From the NCBI GenBank assembly GCA_020466095.1, contig CM035808.1:76913026-76977025 (forward strand): a stretch of DNA of 64,000 nt. Direction: 5' to 3'. Both the position numbers and the translations under genes were made by a program. The stretch comes from Chlorops oryzae. Taxonomy: Eukaryota; Arthropoda; Insecta; Diptera; Chloropidae. Shown here in pieces: positions 8,725-18,289 of the stretch. Below the pieces are notes generated by a model, which had not been told where the DNA came from, searched no databases, and worked only from the letters and a program-made list of their open reading frames with translations. How positions within the stretch are numbered: the first letter of the stretch is position 1; every line of letters starts with the position of its first letter.

Positions 8725-9990
8725 ATGTCAATCGAATGGAAGGAATTTTTAGCCCAATTAAAGTTAGTAAAGGAAATTTTTGATAGAGCATATAAATGTA
8801 TCAATAAAACTAATCTCCCAACTAGATCAACACAAATTAAACATATTCAAACGCTAGTAGAACAGCATAATGCAGCGTGCGCACTCGTATATACAGTTAA
8901 GGTTTTTAAACCTGAACATTTAAAAATAGTTGAAGAAATATTGAGGAATCTGAAGACTAAGTTAGAAGTATTGAGCACCAGATTAAATTTGAACATTTCG
9001 GTTCCCACAGGCGTAACTGACTTTATTGAACCACCATCAGAATCCCTTTTCAAGACAGACTCAACCATTTCCGACTCGGAAACTGAAACAGAAAACGAAA
9101 CAACAACACTTTTTGAACAACTCCCATTTAATCAACAAACACAAAACATAATGCCACAAACAGTTACCGAATTTCTCGGCAATGCCGCACGACTCCTCCC
9201 GGACTTCGATGGAAAATCCGAAAACTTACAAAGTTTTGTAGACGCACTACAATTGGTGCAAATGATAATGGAAACATATGAAAGCGTAGCAGTAACCTTG
9301 GTTAAAACAAAACTCAAGGGTTCTGCAAGAAACCTCATATCCAACGAAACTACAATAACAGAAATTATCATTAAGTTAAAAACATCTGTAAAACACGAAT
9401 CGGTCGAAGTAATAACGTCCAAATTACTAAATATCAAACAACAAGGCAAAACAGCAAATACATACACAAAAGAAATTGAGGAGCTTGCTAAAGCCCTCGA
9501 AAATGCTTACATTTACGATGGCTTAGATAGCAACGCAGCTAATAAATATTCCACACAGACAGCCGTAAAGGCAATGACAAAAAACTGCAGCCATGAGAGG
9601 GTTAAACTTATCATGGAAGCAGACACCTTCACAACAATGAATGAAGCCGTTTCAAAATTTACAAATAGTTGCACAGAAGCAACCGGCTCCCAAAACTCCA
9701 TCTTGACATATCAGTACAAAAGAGGAAATAGCTATAGGAGAGGACAGGGATACAGAAATAATCGTGGCTATTTCCGTGGAAACAGTAACTATAGTAGCTA
9801 TAGAGGTCGTGGAGGTAATCAAACTAACTACCGCCAGTATAGGAATAACTACAATAACAGAGGAAATGGCAGAGGAAATAACCGCAGTAGCGATTTTAAT
9901 AATTCACCTCCCAATAGGAACATTCGTTTGACTGCTGAAACCCCATCGGAAAACCCAACACAGCCCCTAATGCAGAAATCTCTGTACTAA
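8725..9990 (+). CDS. gag: Element B Gag
   Basis: 421 residues from ATG 8725. An N-terminal helical region (KCINKTNLP...; LNISVPTGVTDF) is followed by a capsid core at about 145-320 (TEFLGNAARLLPDFDGKSENL; ALQLVQMIMETYE; LKGSARNLISNETTITEII). The tail from about 330 is Arg/Gly/Asn/Tyr-rich (RGNSYRRGQGYRNNRGYF...), a basic RNA-binding region used in place of a CCHC knuckle. Length and layout match 412/mdg1-type Gag. It overlaps the pol frame by about 50 nt, with pol in the -1 frame. No internal stop or frameshift is seen. Confidence 0.93.
   Translation: MSIEWKEFLAQLKLVKEIFDRAYKCINKTNLPTRSTQIKHIQTLVEQHNAACALVYTVKVFKPEHLKIVEEILRNLKTKLEVLSTRLNLNISVPTGVTDFIEPPSESLFKTDSTISDSETETENETTTLFEQLPFNQQTQNIMPQTVTEFLGNAARLLPDFDGKSENLQSFVDALQLVQMIMETYESVAVTLVKTKLKGSARNLISNETTITEIIIKLKTSVKHESVEVITSKLLNIKQQGKTANTYTKEIEELAKALENAYIYDGLDSNAANKYSTQTAVKAMTKNCSHERVKLIMEADTFTTMNEAVSKFTNSCTEATGSQNSILTYQYKRGNSYRRGQGYRNNRGYFRGNSNYSSYRGRGGNQTNYRQYRNNYNNRGNGRGNNRSSDFNNSPPNRNIRLTAETPSENPTQPLMQKSLY
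9948..9954 (+). promoter_or_regulatory. Candidate -1 ribosomal frameshift heptamer GGAAAAC
   Basis: In the gag frame the site reads TCG GAA AAC CC. Slipping back one base gives GGA AAA CCC, which enters the pol frame (open from 9939). It lies in the gag-pol overlap. The same heptamer lies in the gag-pol overlap of element G (57993-57999). It is near-canonical only, since the P-site codon re-pairs imperfectly. Confidence 0.4.
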
Positions 9991-12116
9991 AAACAAATCG
10001 TTTTATCGACGGTGTCAGTATAGACACCGACAATTTTTCAAATATTAGTGGTATAGGCGAAGGAACTATCAAGTCCTTGGGTACAGCAACAATCGACTTA
10101 CAGATTGAAGATATAATCATTCCACACAAATATCAAATAGTTCATAGGGATTTCCCTATCCCGTATGACGGAATCTGGGGTGTTGATCTCTTGAAAAATT
10201 ACAATTGCATAATAGAATTCATGCAAAACAAAGATTGGTTAATCTTACGACCGACAAATTACCAAAATGTAGGTATACCAATTTACACAAATTTCTCAGG
10301 AAATCAATTAATCTTGCCCGCCAGATCTGAGGTCATTCGAAAAGTTGAAATATCCACACAATTCAAGGAAGTGTTGATACCCAATCAAGAATTGCAGGCA
10401 GGAATTATAGTAGCTAACACAATTACAAAATCCGATAGCCCGTTCGTCCGAATATTAAACACAACCAATAAATGCGTCACGTTAACCGATCCAAAACTAA
10501 ATTTTGAAAATTTAGAAAAATATGAAATCATTGAAACATCAAACAAAAATGCAAAAAGAAATAAAATAGTGTTGGAAACACTCTCTAAAAACTTTCCAAT
10601 TCCATATAAGCAAAGCTTAACAAAACTCTGTTCAGAATTTAGTGATGTTTTTGGATTAGACGATGAGACTATTTCTTCAAATAATTTCTACAAACAGAAA
10701 CTTAAAACAATTGACTCGGAGCCAGTGTACATAAAAAATTATCGTATTCCACACACACACAAGCAAGAGGTAGAAAAACAAGTCAAAAAGTTAGTACAAG
10801 ATGAGATAATTGAACCATCCATTTCGGCTTATAACAGCCCAATTCTATTGGTACCGAAAAAATCGCTACCAGGTTCAAATGAAAAGAGATGGCGTTTAGT
10901 GGTTGATTACCGCCAGATAAATAAAAAATTAATTGGAGACAAATTTCCATTACCAAGGATAGACGACATCCTGGACCAATTAGGCAGAGCCAAGTTTTTT
11001 TCATGTTTAGATCTTAAAGATGGTTTTCATCAAATAGAGCTAGATAAAAATTCAAGAGACATAACGTCTTTCTCAACTACCGGTGGCTCTTATAGATTCA
11101 AAAGACTTCCGTATGGGCTGAAAATTGCCCCGAATTCGTTCCAGCGAATGATGACTTTCGCTTTCGCAGGCCTAAAACCTGCACAGGCTTTCCTCTACAT
11201 GGACGATTTGGTCGTCCTTGGTTGTTCCGAAAGACACATGATCAAAAATTTAAAGGACGTCTTCCAACTTTGCAGAACACACAATCTGAAACTAAATCCA
11301 CATAAATGTACATTTTTCATGAAAGAGGTAACCTCCCTCGGCCATAAATGTACAGACAAAGGCATACTTCCTGACGATAGCAAATTCAAAATTATTCAAG
11401 ACTATCCTAAACCTCAAAATGCCGACGAAGTCAGAAGATTCGTAGCTTTCTGTAATTATTACCGAAAATTCATAAAAAACTTTGCAGATTACTCACGTCA
11501 CTTAACAAAACTCTGCAAAAAGAAAGAAATTTTCACATGGAATAAGGATTGTGAGGAAGCATTTGCTTATCCAAAGAATTCACTACTTTCCCCAAATTTG
11601 CTGCAATATCCTGATTTTGAGAAGCAATTTTGTGTAACAACTGACGCTAGTAAGCATGCTTGCGGAGCAATGCTCAGTCAAGAGCACGATGGCAAACAAC
11701 TTCCAATAGCCTTTGCATCACGAGCCTTCACTAAGGGTGAAAGCAACAAGTCAACCATTGAGCAAGAACTAGCGGCCATACATTGGGCAATTGTCCACTT
11801 TAGGCCTTACCTTTACGGTACAAAGTTCCTGGTCAAATCAGATCACCGCCCACTTTCATATCTTTTCTCTATGAAGAACCCGTCATCTAAGTTAACACGT
11901 ATGAGACTTGACCTCGAGGAATATGATTTCACGGTCGAATACCTTAGGGGCAAAGAAAACTATGTCGCAGACGCATTGTCGCGCATCAAACACCCTGAAA
12001 TGTCAAATATAGAAAAACTTTCAATTGAAGATCTTAAAGTATTGCACAACACCAATACAAAACTTTTTGTTATGACAAGATCTAAAATGAAAAAAACAAA
12101 TTACGCAACAAAATGA
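9955..12116 (+). CDS. pol: Element B Pol part 1: protease remnant, RT, RNase H
   Basis: Read by -1 shift from gag. The protease C-terminal half is visible (NISGIGEGTIKSLGTATIDL; YDGIWGVDLLKNY), but the expected catalytic D-T/S-G is absent; only SIDTDNFS remains. RT motifs are complete: RWRLVVDYRQINKKL, FSCLDLKDGFHQIEL, LPYGLKIAPNSFQRMM, and YMDD in AFLYMDDLVVLG at about 11197. RNase H follows (FCVTTDASKHACGAML; TIEQELAAIHWAI; KSDHRPLSYL). The frame ends at TGA 12114-12116, just after an A7 run at 12090-12096; one fewer A would keep reading into integrase. It converts element RNA to cDNA in cytoplasmic particles if functional. Confidence 0.9.
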
Positions 12117-13506
12117 AATTATCCCTAAAAATATAAATGAAAATAAAAAGCCCAAAGTATATGACGCACTACATTTTAGTAACGTCAAAAAGTGTATAAA
12201 AATAAAGCTCACATCAACCGATTGCTCATTAAAGCACGGGAAAAAGACTTTATCACACTCTATGGTCGACGACTTGCTTTCTAATGGAAGATTTGACTTA
12301 GGACAACTCTTTCCAAGGCTGGAACAAGCAGCCGGTAAGCTAGGAATCACCAAATTTAAAATGTCACCCAAAGAAGATATATTGAACACTAGTGAATTTA
12401 AAGAAATGGGCAATAAGTACTTAAAAAATATAGAAATAGCGCTATTACCAAAGGTGACAATAATTGATTATAAAAATAGGGATGAAATTAGCAAAATCAT
12501 GACAAAGTTCCATGACAACCCAATCACTGGTGGCCACAGTGGTGTCAGGAGAACCATAGCAAAAATAAAAAGATACTACCATTGGCGACACATGACTAAA
12601 GATATAAAACAATATATCACGTCATGCAGAAAATGCCAAACGTCAAAAACGACAAAACGAATAAAACCACCTACCACAATAACACCAACACCAGCCAGCG
12701 CATTTGATATTGTAATCATTGACACAATTGGTCCACTCCAAAGATCGCAAAGAGGCAACGAATACGCCGTGTGCGATCTCACTAAATATTTGATAGCAAT
12801 TCCAGTTCCATCAAAGGATGCAAGAACAGTGGCAAAAGCTATTGTTGATAACACCATTCTGGTGTACGGTCCAATGAAGAGAATTGTTTCAGATAGGGGC
12901 ACGGAATATAAAAATCAGTTGCTGAACGAAATTAGTGAACTGTTGAGGATTGAGAAAATAACCTCAACTGCATATCATCACCAGACGTTAGGGACAGTGG
13001 AACGAAATCATAGGACCCTTAACGAATACTTACGTTCATACATTTCAATTGAAAAAGACGACTGGGACGAATGGTTGCAGTTCTTCACCTACTGCTACAA
13101 CACCACCCCGTCGACAACTCATGATTTCTGCCCTTTTGAACTCGTGTTTGGAAAGACTCCCAATAAATTAGAGTTCACTGATGAGGTGACACCATTGTAC
13201 AATGTCGAAGATTATGCAAAGGAGTTGAAATATAAACTGCAGATAGCGCACAATAGAGCGAGATTATTGTTGGAAAGAAAGAAAAATAAATCTAAGAATT
13301 TTGTAGACAGAAATTTGTCTGATGTACATATAGCAATAGGAGATAAAGTAATAATAACAAATGAGACCGGTCATAAATTAGATAGTAGGTACATAGGTCC
13401 TTATATAGTAATAGAAATAGGAAATAATAACAATTTCATATTAGAAGATAGTATGGGAAAACGTAAAGCGATTCATAAAACTAAGCTTAAAATCTTTAAG
13501 ACATAA
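12097..13506 (+). CDS. pol: Element B Pol part 2: integrase
   Basis: This +1 frame is open from near 12097 and holds a full integrase. The zinc module is complete (FHDNPITGGHSGVRRTIAKI ... CRKCQTSK). The core triad contexts are VIIDTIGPLQ, IVSDRGTEYKNQ and LGTVERNHRTLNEYL. The C-terminal domain shows DKVIITNETG and LDSRYIGPYIVIEI. About 55 residues before the zinc region (LLSNGRFDLGQLFPRLEQ) also occur in element E. It is disconnected from RT by a single-base frame change, so in this copy integrase could not be made as part of Pol unless the A7 run is an assembly error. Confidence 0.9.
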   Translation, partial: QITQQNEIIPKNINENKKPKVYDALHFSNVKKCIKIKLTSTDCSLKHGKKTLSHSMVDDLLSNGRFDLGQLFPRLEQAAGKLGITKFKMSPKEDILNTSEFKEMGNKYLKNIEIALLPKVTIIDYKNRDEISKIMTKFHDNPITGGHSGVRRTIAKIKRYYHWRHMTKDIKQYITSCRKCQTSKTTKRIKPPTTITPTPASAFDIVIIDTIGPLQRSQRGNEYAVCDLTKYLIAIPVPSKDARTVAKAIVDNTILVYGPMKRIVSDRGTEYKNQLLNEISELLRIEKITSTAYHHQTLGTVERNHRTLNEYLRSYISIEKDDWDEWLQFFTYCYNTTPSTTHDFCPFELVFGKTPNKLEFTDEVTPLYNVEDYAKELKYKLQIAHNRARLLLERKKNKSKNFVDRNLSDVHIAIGDKVIITNETGHKLDSRYIGPYIVIEIGNNNNFILEDSMGKRKAIHKTKLKIFKT

Positions 13507-13693
13507 GAGTATAATACGCAATATTTTAATTTTTGTAAAATAGACATAAACCACAATAATTAAAATTAAAAATATTAAAATAAGATAATAAAAACTTATA
13601 AAATAAATATACACTTTAAGAATTCCTTAAATAAGTTCTATACCATGATTAAATAAATAGTGCATGATCGCCATATGATGTGATCATGCTTTT
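13507..13693 (+). other. Element B 3' untranslated spacer
   Basis: This AT-rich stretch between the integrase stop and the purine tract has no env-like or other ORF. The lack of env distinguishes B from errantivirus-type gypsies. Confidence 0.7.
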
Positions 13694-13704
13694 AAAGCGG
13701 AAGG
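13694..13704 (+). promoter_or_regulatory. Element B polypurine tract
   Basis: AAAGCGGAAGG sits directly against the 3' LTR, the position used to prime plus-strand DNA synthesis. One pyrimidine interrupts it. Confidence 0.7.
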
Positions 13705-14065
13705 TGTAGTGGCCTCAGCGAAGACGTTGCTTTACTGTACTTTTCTATGTGCACAAATGCGACAGCTCACTGTTCTCACTGTACAGTCGTGAGAAAGTGC
13801 TGACGAAGGTGTCTCCAGCATATCCGCTACTTGAGCTGCATACTTTGTTGCTTTGAATTCTTTTCTTATCGCGTGGCTCGGGGGTTACCCGACACCTCTA
13901 CTTTGTTGCTTGACTTTATCGCAATTGATCGACGCTGGGACCACTGCTACTTTTGTTCTTAATTCATAAGATATAAATATAAACAAAATGTGAATAAAGA
14001 GCTCAGTCCATTCTGAGACATCGAAAAAGCTACAACGCCTTATTTCTTCGAATGGATTCACTTCA
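13705..14065 (+). repeat. Element B 3' LTR
   Basis: 361 bp, identical to 6986-7346 except for one A/T difference. It is followed by the TTGT target duplication at 14066-14069 and then by element A leader sequence. Confidence 0.95.
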
Positions 14066-14112
14066 TTGTTCAAATTAAGTAATTATATGGGATTTGAGAT
14101 TGCAGAAGTTAA

Positions 14113-14351
14113 TGTTATTAGAATCGATAAATTAAGCAAGAAGCAACTTAAACGTATATCAAACACGAAACGTTTGCCGGCTTTACCAACTTTTCACAGA
14201 CGCGACGACTGACAACTTTACTGCTGATTACGACCGATTTTCAACAGACTGCTTTTCGACTACTCACGACTTCTTTGTTCGACGGCTTATCGGCTACTGC
14301 TGTTGATCGCTGGGAAGCTGCGATGCTCGTGTTCTGCTATAACTTCTTACA
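14113..14351 (-). repeat. Element A 5' LTR
   Basis: TGTTATTAGAATCG...CTTCTTACA, 239 bp, the partner of 2897-3178. The 47 bases between element B and this LTR (14066-14112) are the rest of A's leader. No TGG-type primer-binding site is visible next to the LTR, so A may use an internal tRNA segment or the site has decayed. Confidence 0.8.
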
Positions 14352-16734
14352 TATATATATGTCTATATCTACGGAGCTTAGTTCTGGCTGTTACAAGATT
14401 CGCACAAAACTGATATACCCTGCTTACGCTGCACAATATCACGTCTCCATACATTTTTTGGAAAAAAACAAGGAGTTATCGTACGGCAATGAAACTTAGT
14501 ACAAGTGTTACTATAGGCGTAATTTAGATATTTTGAAAAAATCATAGAATTCCGCCGACTGCCACCCCATCCCACATATAACGGGATATCCTAACTTCCC
14601 TAATTTTTATCCTAGAGGGCTGAAGTTAGATACATAGATTGACGGACATACAAAAATGAGTAAAATGAAGAAACATTTATTATGCCACGCCTACCTTTTT
14701 AAAATACGCCCCTTCAAAGTTTGAAGATTTGTAGCATATTTATCGTTATACAAATTTTCGAAGAAAATAAAATATGTGAAGAATTTTTGCAGAATTGTAA
14801 ACTTAAAATATATATTAATCAGAAAACAAAAGCAGTTGTGGTCATGTGCAAGCTGTATAGAAAGTATGTTCAAGTGAAAACGCGCGAAAATGGAAAGGAT
14901 AAAGAGCCTCTTCGCTGTGTTGCATATCGTTGATAGTATTCAAGAAATATAATTTTCATTGAATTTTTCGACGTTTGGGCTATAAAATCTCCAATTACAC
15001 TAGCTTACAAAAAAAAAAAAAGAAGAGACGAAATGATGGTTTTTAGACTAAATTGGGGTCGCTTATCACGCAAATGGCATCCGTTTTTTCCCCAAAGAAT
15101 AGTGTTTGAAATATGGGCAAAAAAAAAGAGTTTTTTGGATATTTTACGAGATTTTGCAAATAACTCCAAAACGGCTCGTCTAAATAAAAAAATAAATGAA
15201 ATCATAATGAAACAAAAAGACTTTTTCCTTTGCAACGATATATCGTTTGTAACAAACGGTGTCTTAGTTTTTGAGCTATAGGCATTTGAACTTGAAAAAA
15301 GTTGACTTTTTTGGTTTGTTTTTGAATTTTCAAAATTTCATTTCAACTTTTTAGTACTAAAATTTTTAAAAATTTTTTCACTAACTAAAAATGATAAACA
15401 TATATTTAACGTATATTGTAAACAAAATTTCTTCCAAATCGGTTGGAAAATAAAGAAGTTATAAGAGATTTTTCAAATTTACTCAAATTTTAGTGCCCTT
15501 ATGTTATGTACAAATTGGATTATTGCTTTAAGTGACGTTGGAGTGGACCGGTTGGTTTTAGTACTGCGACGTCTATGAGTCTGATCGGACTATTCTTAAG
15601 GGTACCTCTGGTACTAAGGTCTGTTATTAAAATCACAAAAACTGCTCTAAAACCGTTATTTTTCAAGATATTTGATTCAAATTCGATAGTTCTACATATT
15701 TAAAGACAAGTTATTTCATTTATAAAAATTGGAAAATTGGGCGTGACCGAAGGGCATTTTTCGAAAGTTGCCTCCTACACCCGAGATCGAAATGGGATTT
15801 GAACGAAATTTGGCACTGATGCTTCCTTTGTAGCCGTTAACGTCCTCTCCAAAAATTTCTATGATATGTTCATTTATAAAGGTACCTCCAGTACTAGGGT
15901 CTGTCACAAAAATCTCAGAACTGCTCCTAAATCTGACTTTCCAAGTATTTCAATGAAACTTAGAATTTGAGCGTAAATGTAAGCCCCCGATTAGAATTCG
16001 AAAGAATTAGAAAAATGGGCGTTTCAAAGGGTCGGTTTTCATACAGAAATTTAACAGAAATCGTTATATGTGGCCCATTATGGCCTTAAACACCTCTTGA
16101 TATTACAAATTATTTCAACATGTGTATCTGTGTCGGGTATTCATTGTCAAGCTCGCCTGACTATAACACCATTTCTTGTTATATGTTATTCTTTTCACTT
16201 GTTGCAACAATATTTTATCAAAATTAAAAGTGGTAAATTTGGAATATTGAGAAATTCAATTTTAAAAATTAAACTTTGTTTCAAATTAATTCAACTTGTT
16301 ATTGTTTACTTTAACCCAATGACAGTTAACGTATTATAAACAAACTTAAAATTATAAAGATTTACCTGGTAGTACTAACTCCATATTTTACTTTGAAATA
16401 TTAAACTTAATGATCGGATCACAACTTACAAGTACAGAGCAACTAAAGCACAAGTAATTATATTGAAGTTTTTGTACTCAAAAACAACACTCTCCATAAC
16501 TTCAAAAATTGAGGACACGCTGTGGAGCAATGGCTAAACATATTGACATAATTCTTTCCGATTTTTTTAAAAATAAATATTATATTACTTATTGAAATTC
16601 ATAAACTCATTTTGAAAATTCGAAACCCGATTTTGGGCATTTTTTCCGCTCACGTGACACTCTGCGCTGGGTATAAAAATGGTGCGATCGGTTGACGATG
16701 TTTGGGTGTGCCTTAATATCAACAAATCTGAATA
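14352..16734. other. Unassigned AT-rich sequence with an imperfect duplication
   Basis: No gene is recognisable. Two diverged copies of a motif (GGTACCTCTGGTACTAAGG near 15600 and GGTACCTCCAGTACTAGGG near 15880, each followed by GTCTGT and a run ending in AACTGCTC) suggest an old non-coding transposon or duplicated repeat. ORFs of 60-89 codons here are AT-driven and lack motifs. Confidence 0.4.
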
Positions 16735-17658
16735 CAGCGGAAATCGTTTATAACAGATCTCAAGGGAACGAAGAATAGTGTCTGTTATGTACGGTTTCTG
16801 TTATTACCGGTATATCGCATATAGTAGACAGTCTGCTATATGCAATATGTAAATCATCTATAGCAGACAGTCTGTTATTAGCGCTTATGCCCGAGAAGCT
16901 TCTTTAAAAAAAAAATGCTTGCACACATGTTTATTATTTATGGGTGTATTTTAACAAATCAGTCATTTATCAGGATACATTTACAAAATGTATACAATGT
17001 ACATTGTATATAATTAAGGTTTATGTAAAAAGAACTAAGTCATAAGCGTTTGCTGTTTTGTTTCCTTTCAAATTGTTTTTCAATTGAGCTGAAAAGAGAA
17101 TTCAATTCGGTAGTAGCAGTTGTTGAGTTTTGGGTGAGGAGATAAGTACGAAGAGTCTGGCAAGCTTTGTAAGCTTGTGCTGCAGTGGGGGGCTCAACAA
17201 AGGCTTCTTCCTCGATTTCGATTGATTCCTCATAATCATCGCCAGAGTGAATGCTCCTAGAAGCGTTATCGACCAGTTTTGAATTCCTGAGCCAACAAAT
17301 TAGCTGGTTCGCCTGACTCAGATTGACAAATTATAGCGATTTTTTCCTCAACAGTAAGTTGTCGTTTAACTGAAATCTCGTTTAAAACTAAATTCTGAGA
17401 AGCTATGATCTACGTATGTTTGTGCTATGTATGTACATCTAATAACACGAAAATGTAATAGTAGAATTCTTCATTTGTACTATCTAGTCGTGGGGACTTC
17501 TGAACGTGTATTTTATAAGCGCTATGTTTACTACAAGCCATGTCCGTTATATACGAATTCCTATGCATTATTCCCATTACACTTGGAGGGACCAGAGGTT
17601 TTGTCTGTTGTATACGATAGTCTGTTATAGCCGGACCTGCTATAATTGATTTCCACTA
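16735..17658 (-). mobile_element. Internally deleted pogo-like DNA transposon
   Basis: The ends are imperfect terminal inverted repeats: CAGCGGAAATCGTTTATAAC on the left versus, reading inward from the right, TAGTGGAAATCAATTATAGC. Both are flanked by TA, the target duplication of pogo/Tc1-mariner elements. Further inverted motifs (TCTGTTAT...) extend the TIR. Inside are only the two ends of a transposase-like protein on the minus strand. The DDE catalytic part is gone, so the element is non-autonomous. Confidence 0.75.
17040..17394 (-). pseudogene. Pogo/CENP-B-like transposase, N- and C-terminal ends only
   Basis: Reading down from 17394, the protein gives a CENP-B-type helix-turn-helix start (VKRQLTVEEKIAIICQSES, then PANLLAQEF). 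The frame then breaks near 17283. From 17283 to the stop at 17040 it gives a typical acidic pogo/jerky C-terminal tail (SGDDYEESIEIEEE; VEPPTAAQAYKACQTLRTYL). The whole central DDE domain, normally over 300 residues, is missing. The HTH would bind the TIRs, but the product is not functional as a transposase. Confidence 0.7.
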
Positions 17659-17694
17659 TACTTGACAACGGACTCAAGCGAAACAGGAACTATC

Positions 17695-18240
17695 TCTATA
17701 AATGACACTGCTAATGGAAAAACAACACGTGAAATCACTGGAAAGTCAACGCTGCTCGGTTGAAGTGGCGCTCAACAAATGGCGTGCTATGCGATAAAAA
17801 GATACCCGACCACTTTAAATCTAAGAATTATCGCTCGGTCATTAGGCCCGTTGCTCTTTACAGTTCAGAGTGTTGGCAAAAAACGAAAGAAGCGGAACGT
17901 GATTTCTCAGAGTCTAGAAAACAGGGATGCTTCGCTGGATATCCGGGCTGACACGTCTTGATCGGATACCAAACGATACGATCAGAAATCGATATGGAGT
18001 TGCTGCAATAGCTGATACTGAACTGCATGCTCTCACCAGCACTCTTTGGCAAAGAGAGGATTGGGGCTTAAGGTAACAGCTGTTTGGCCAAGAGGACGAC
18101 CAAAACAAAAATGGATAGACATTTTGGAAAGGGACCTCAAAGCAACGGATATGATAATCGAGGTTGCAATGGATAGAAACAAATGGAAAAAACTTTTAAA
18201 TCCTGCGGACCCCGGTATAAGCCGGGAAAGAACACGCTAG
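17695..18240 (+). pseudogene. RTE-clade LINE ORF2 C-terminal fragment
   Basis: Conceptual reading in two or three frames gives the standard RTE tail: LKWRSTNGVLCDKKIPDHFK, then RPVALYSSECW, a degraded block around 17950-18060, and KMDRHFGKG / PKQKWIDILERDLKA followed by DRNKWKKLLNPADP. Several stops and frame changes make it a pseudogene. It is 5'-truncated, as is common for LINEs. Confidence 0.75.
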
Positions 18241-18289
18241 AAAAAGAAAATTGATTTTATTTGCCGGAAAAAAAATAAGTCGCAACACA

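Larger units (their letters stand above)
6986..14065 (+). mobile_element. Element B: young 412/mdg1-like LTR retrotransposon with extra leader ORFs
   Basis: The 7,080-bp element has 361-bp LTRs that differ at a single base, perfect 4-bp TSDs, a TGG-type primer-binding site and a purine tract. Order: LTR, ten 42-bp hairpin repeats, 112-codon basic ORF, seven 37-bp repeats, 65-codon membrane ORF, Gag, Pol, LTR. There is no env. It sits inside element A. Two defects are visible: the protease active-site segment is missing, and a 1-nt frameshift separates RT/RNase H from integrase. Recent transposition, perhaps with proteins supplied by another copy, is inferred from LTR identity. Confidence 0.93.
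2897..14351 (-). mobile_element. Element A: decayed Ty3/gypsy LTR retrotransposon, split by element B
   Basis: The two outer LTRs (2897-3178 and 14113-14351) are homologous and enclose minus-strand gag, protease, RT, RNase H and integrase remnants. The interior is interrupted at 6986-14065 by a younger element. Without that insertion, A is about 4.4 kb. Every domain is broken by frameshifts, and the LTRs differ by indels totalling over 40 bp, so A is old. Its left edge abuts a TA run and the right flank is also TA-rich, so no clean target duplication can be read. Gag and pol look most like the mdg3/micropia type, a tentative placement. Confidence 0.85.

Noticed and set aside
13507..13693. Envelope gene downstream of element B integrase
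   Set aside because: Less than 200 bp lies between integrase and LTR, with no ORF; likewise only 55 bp in element G.
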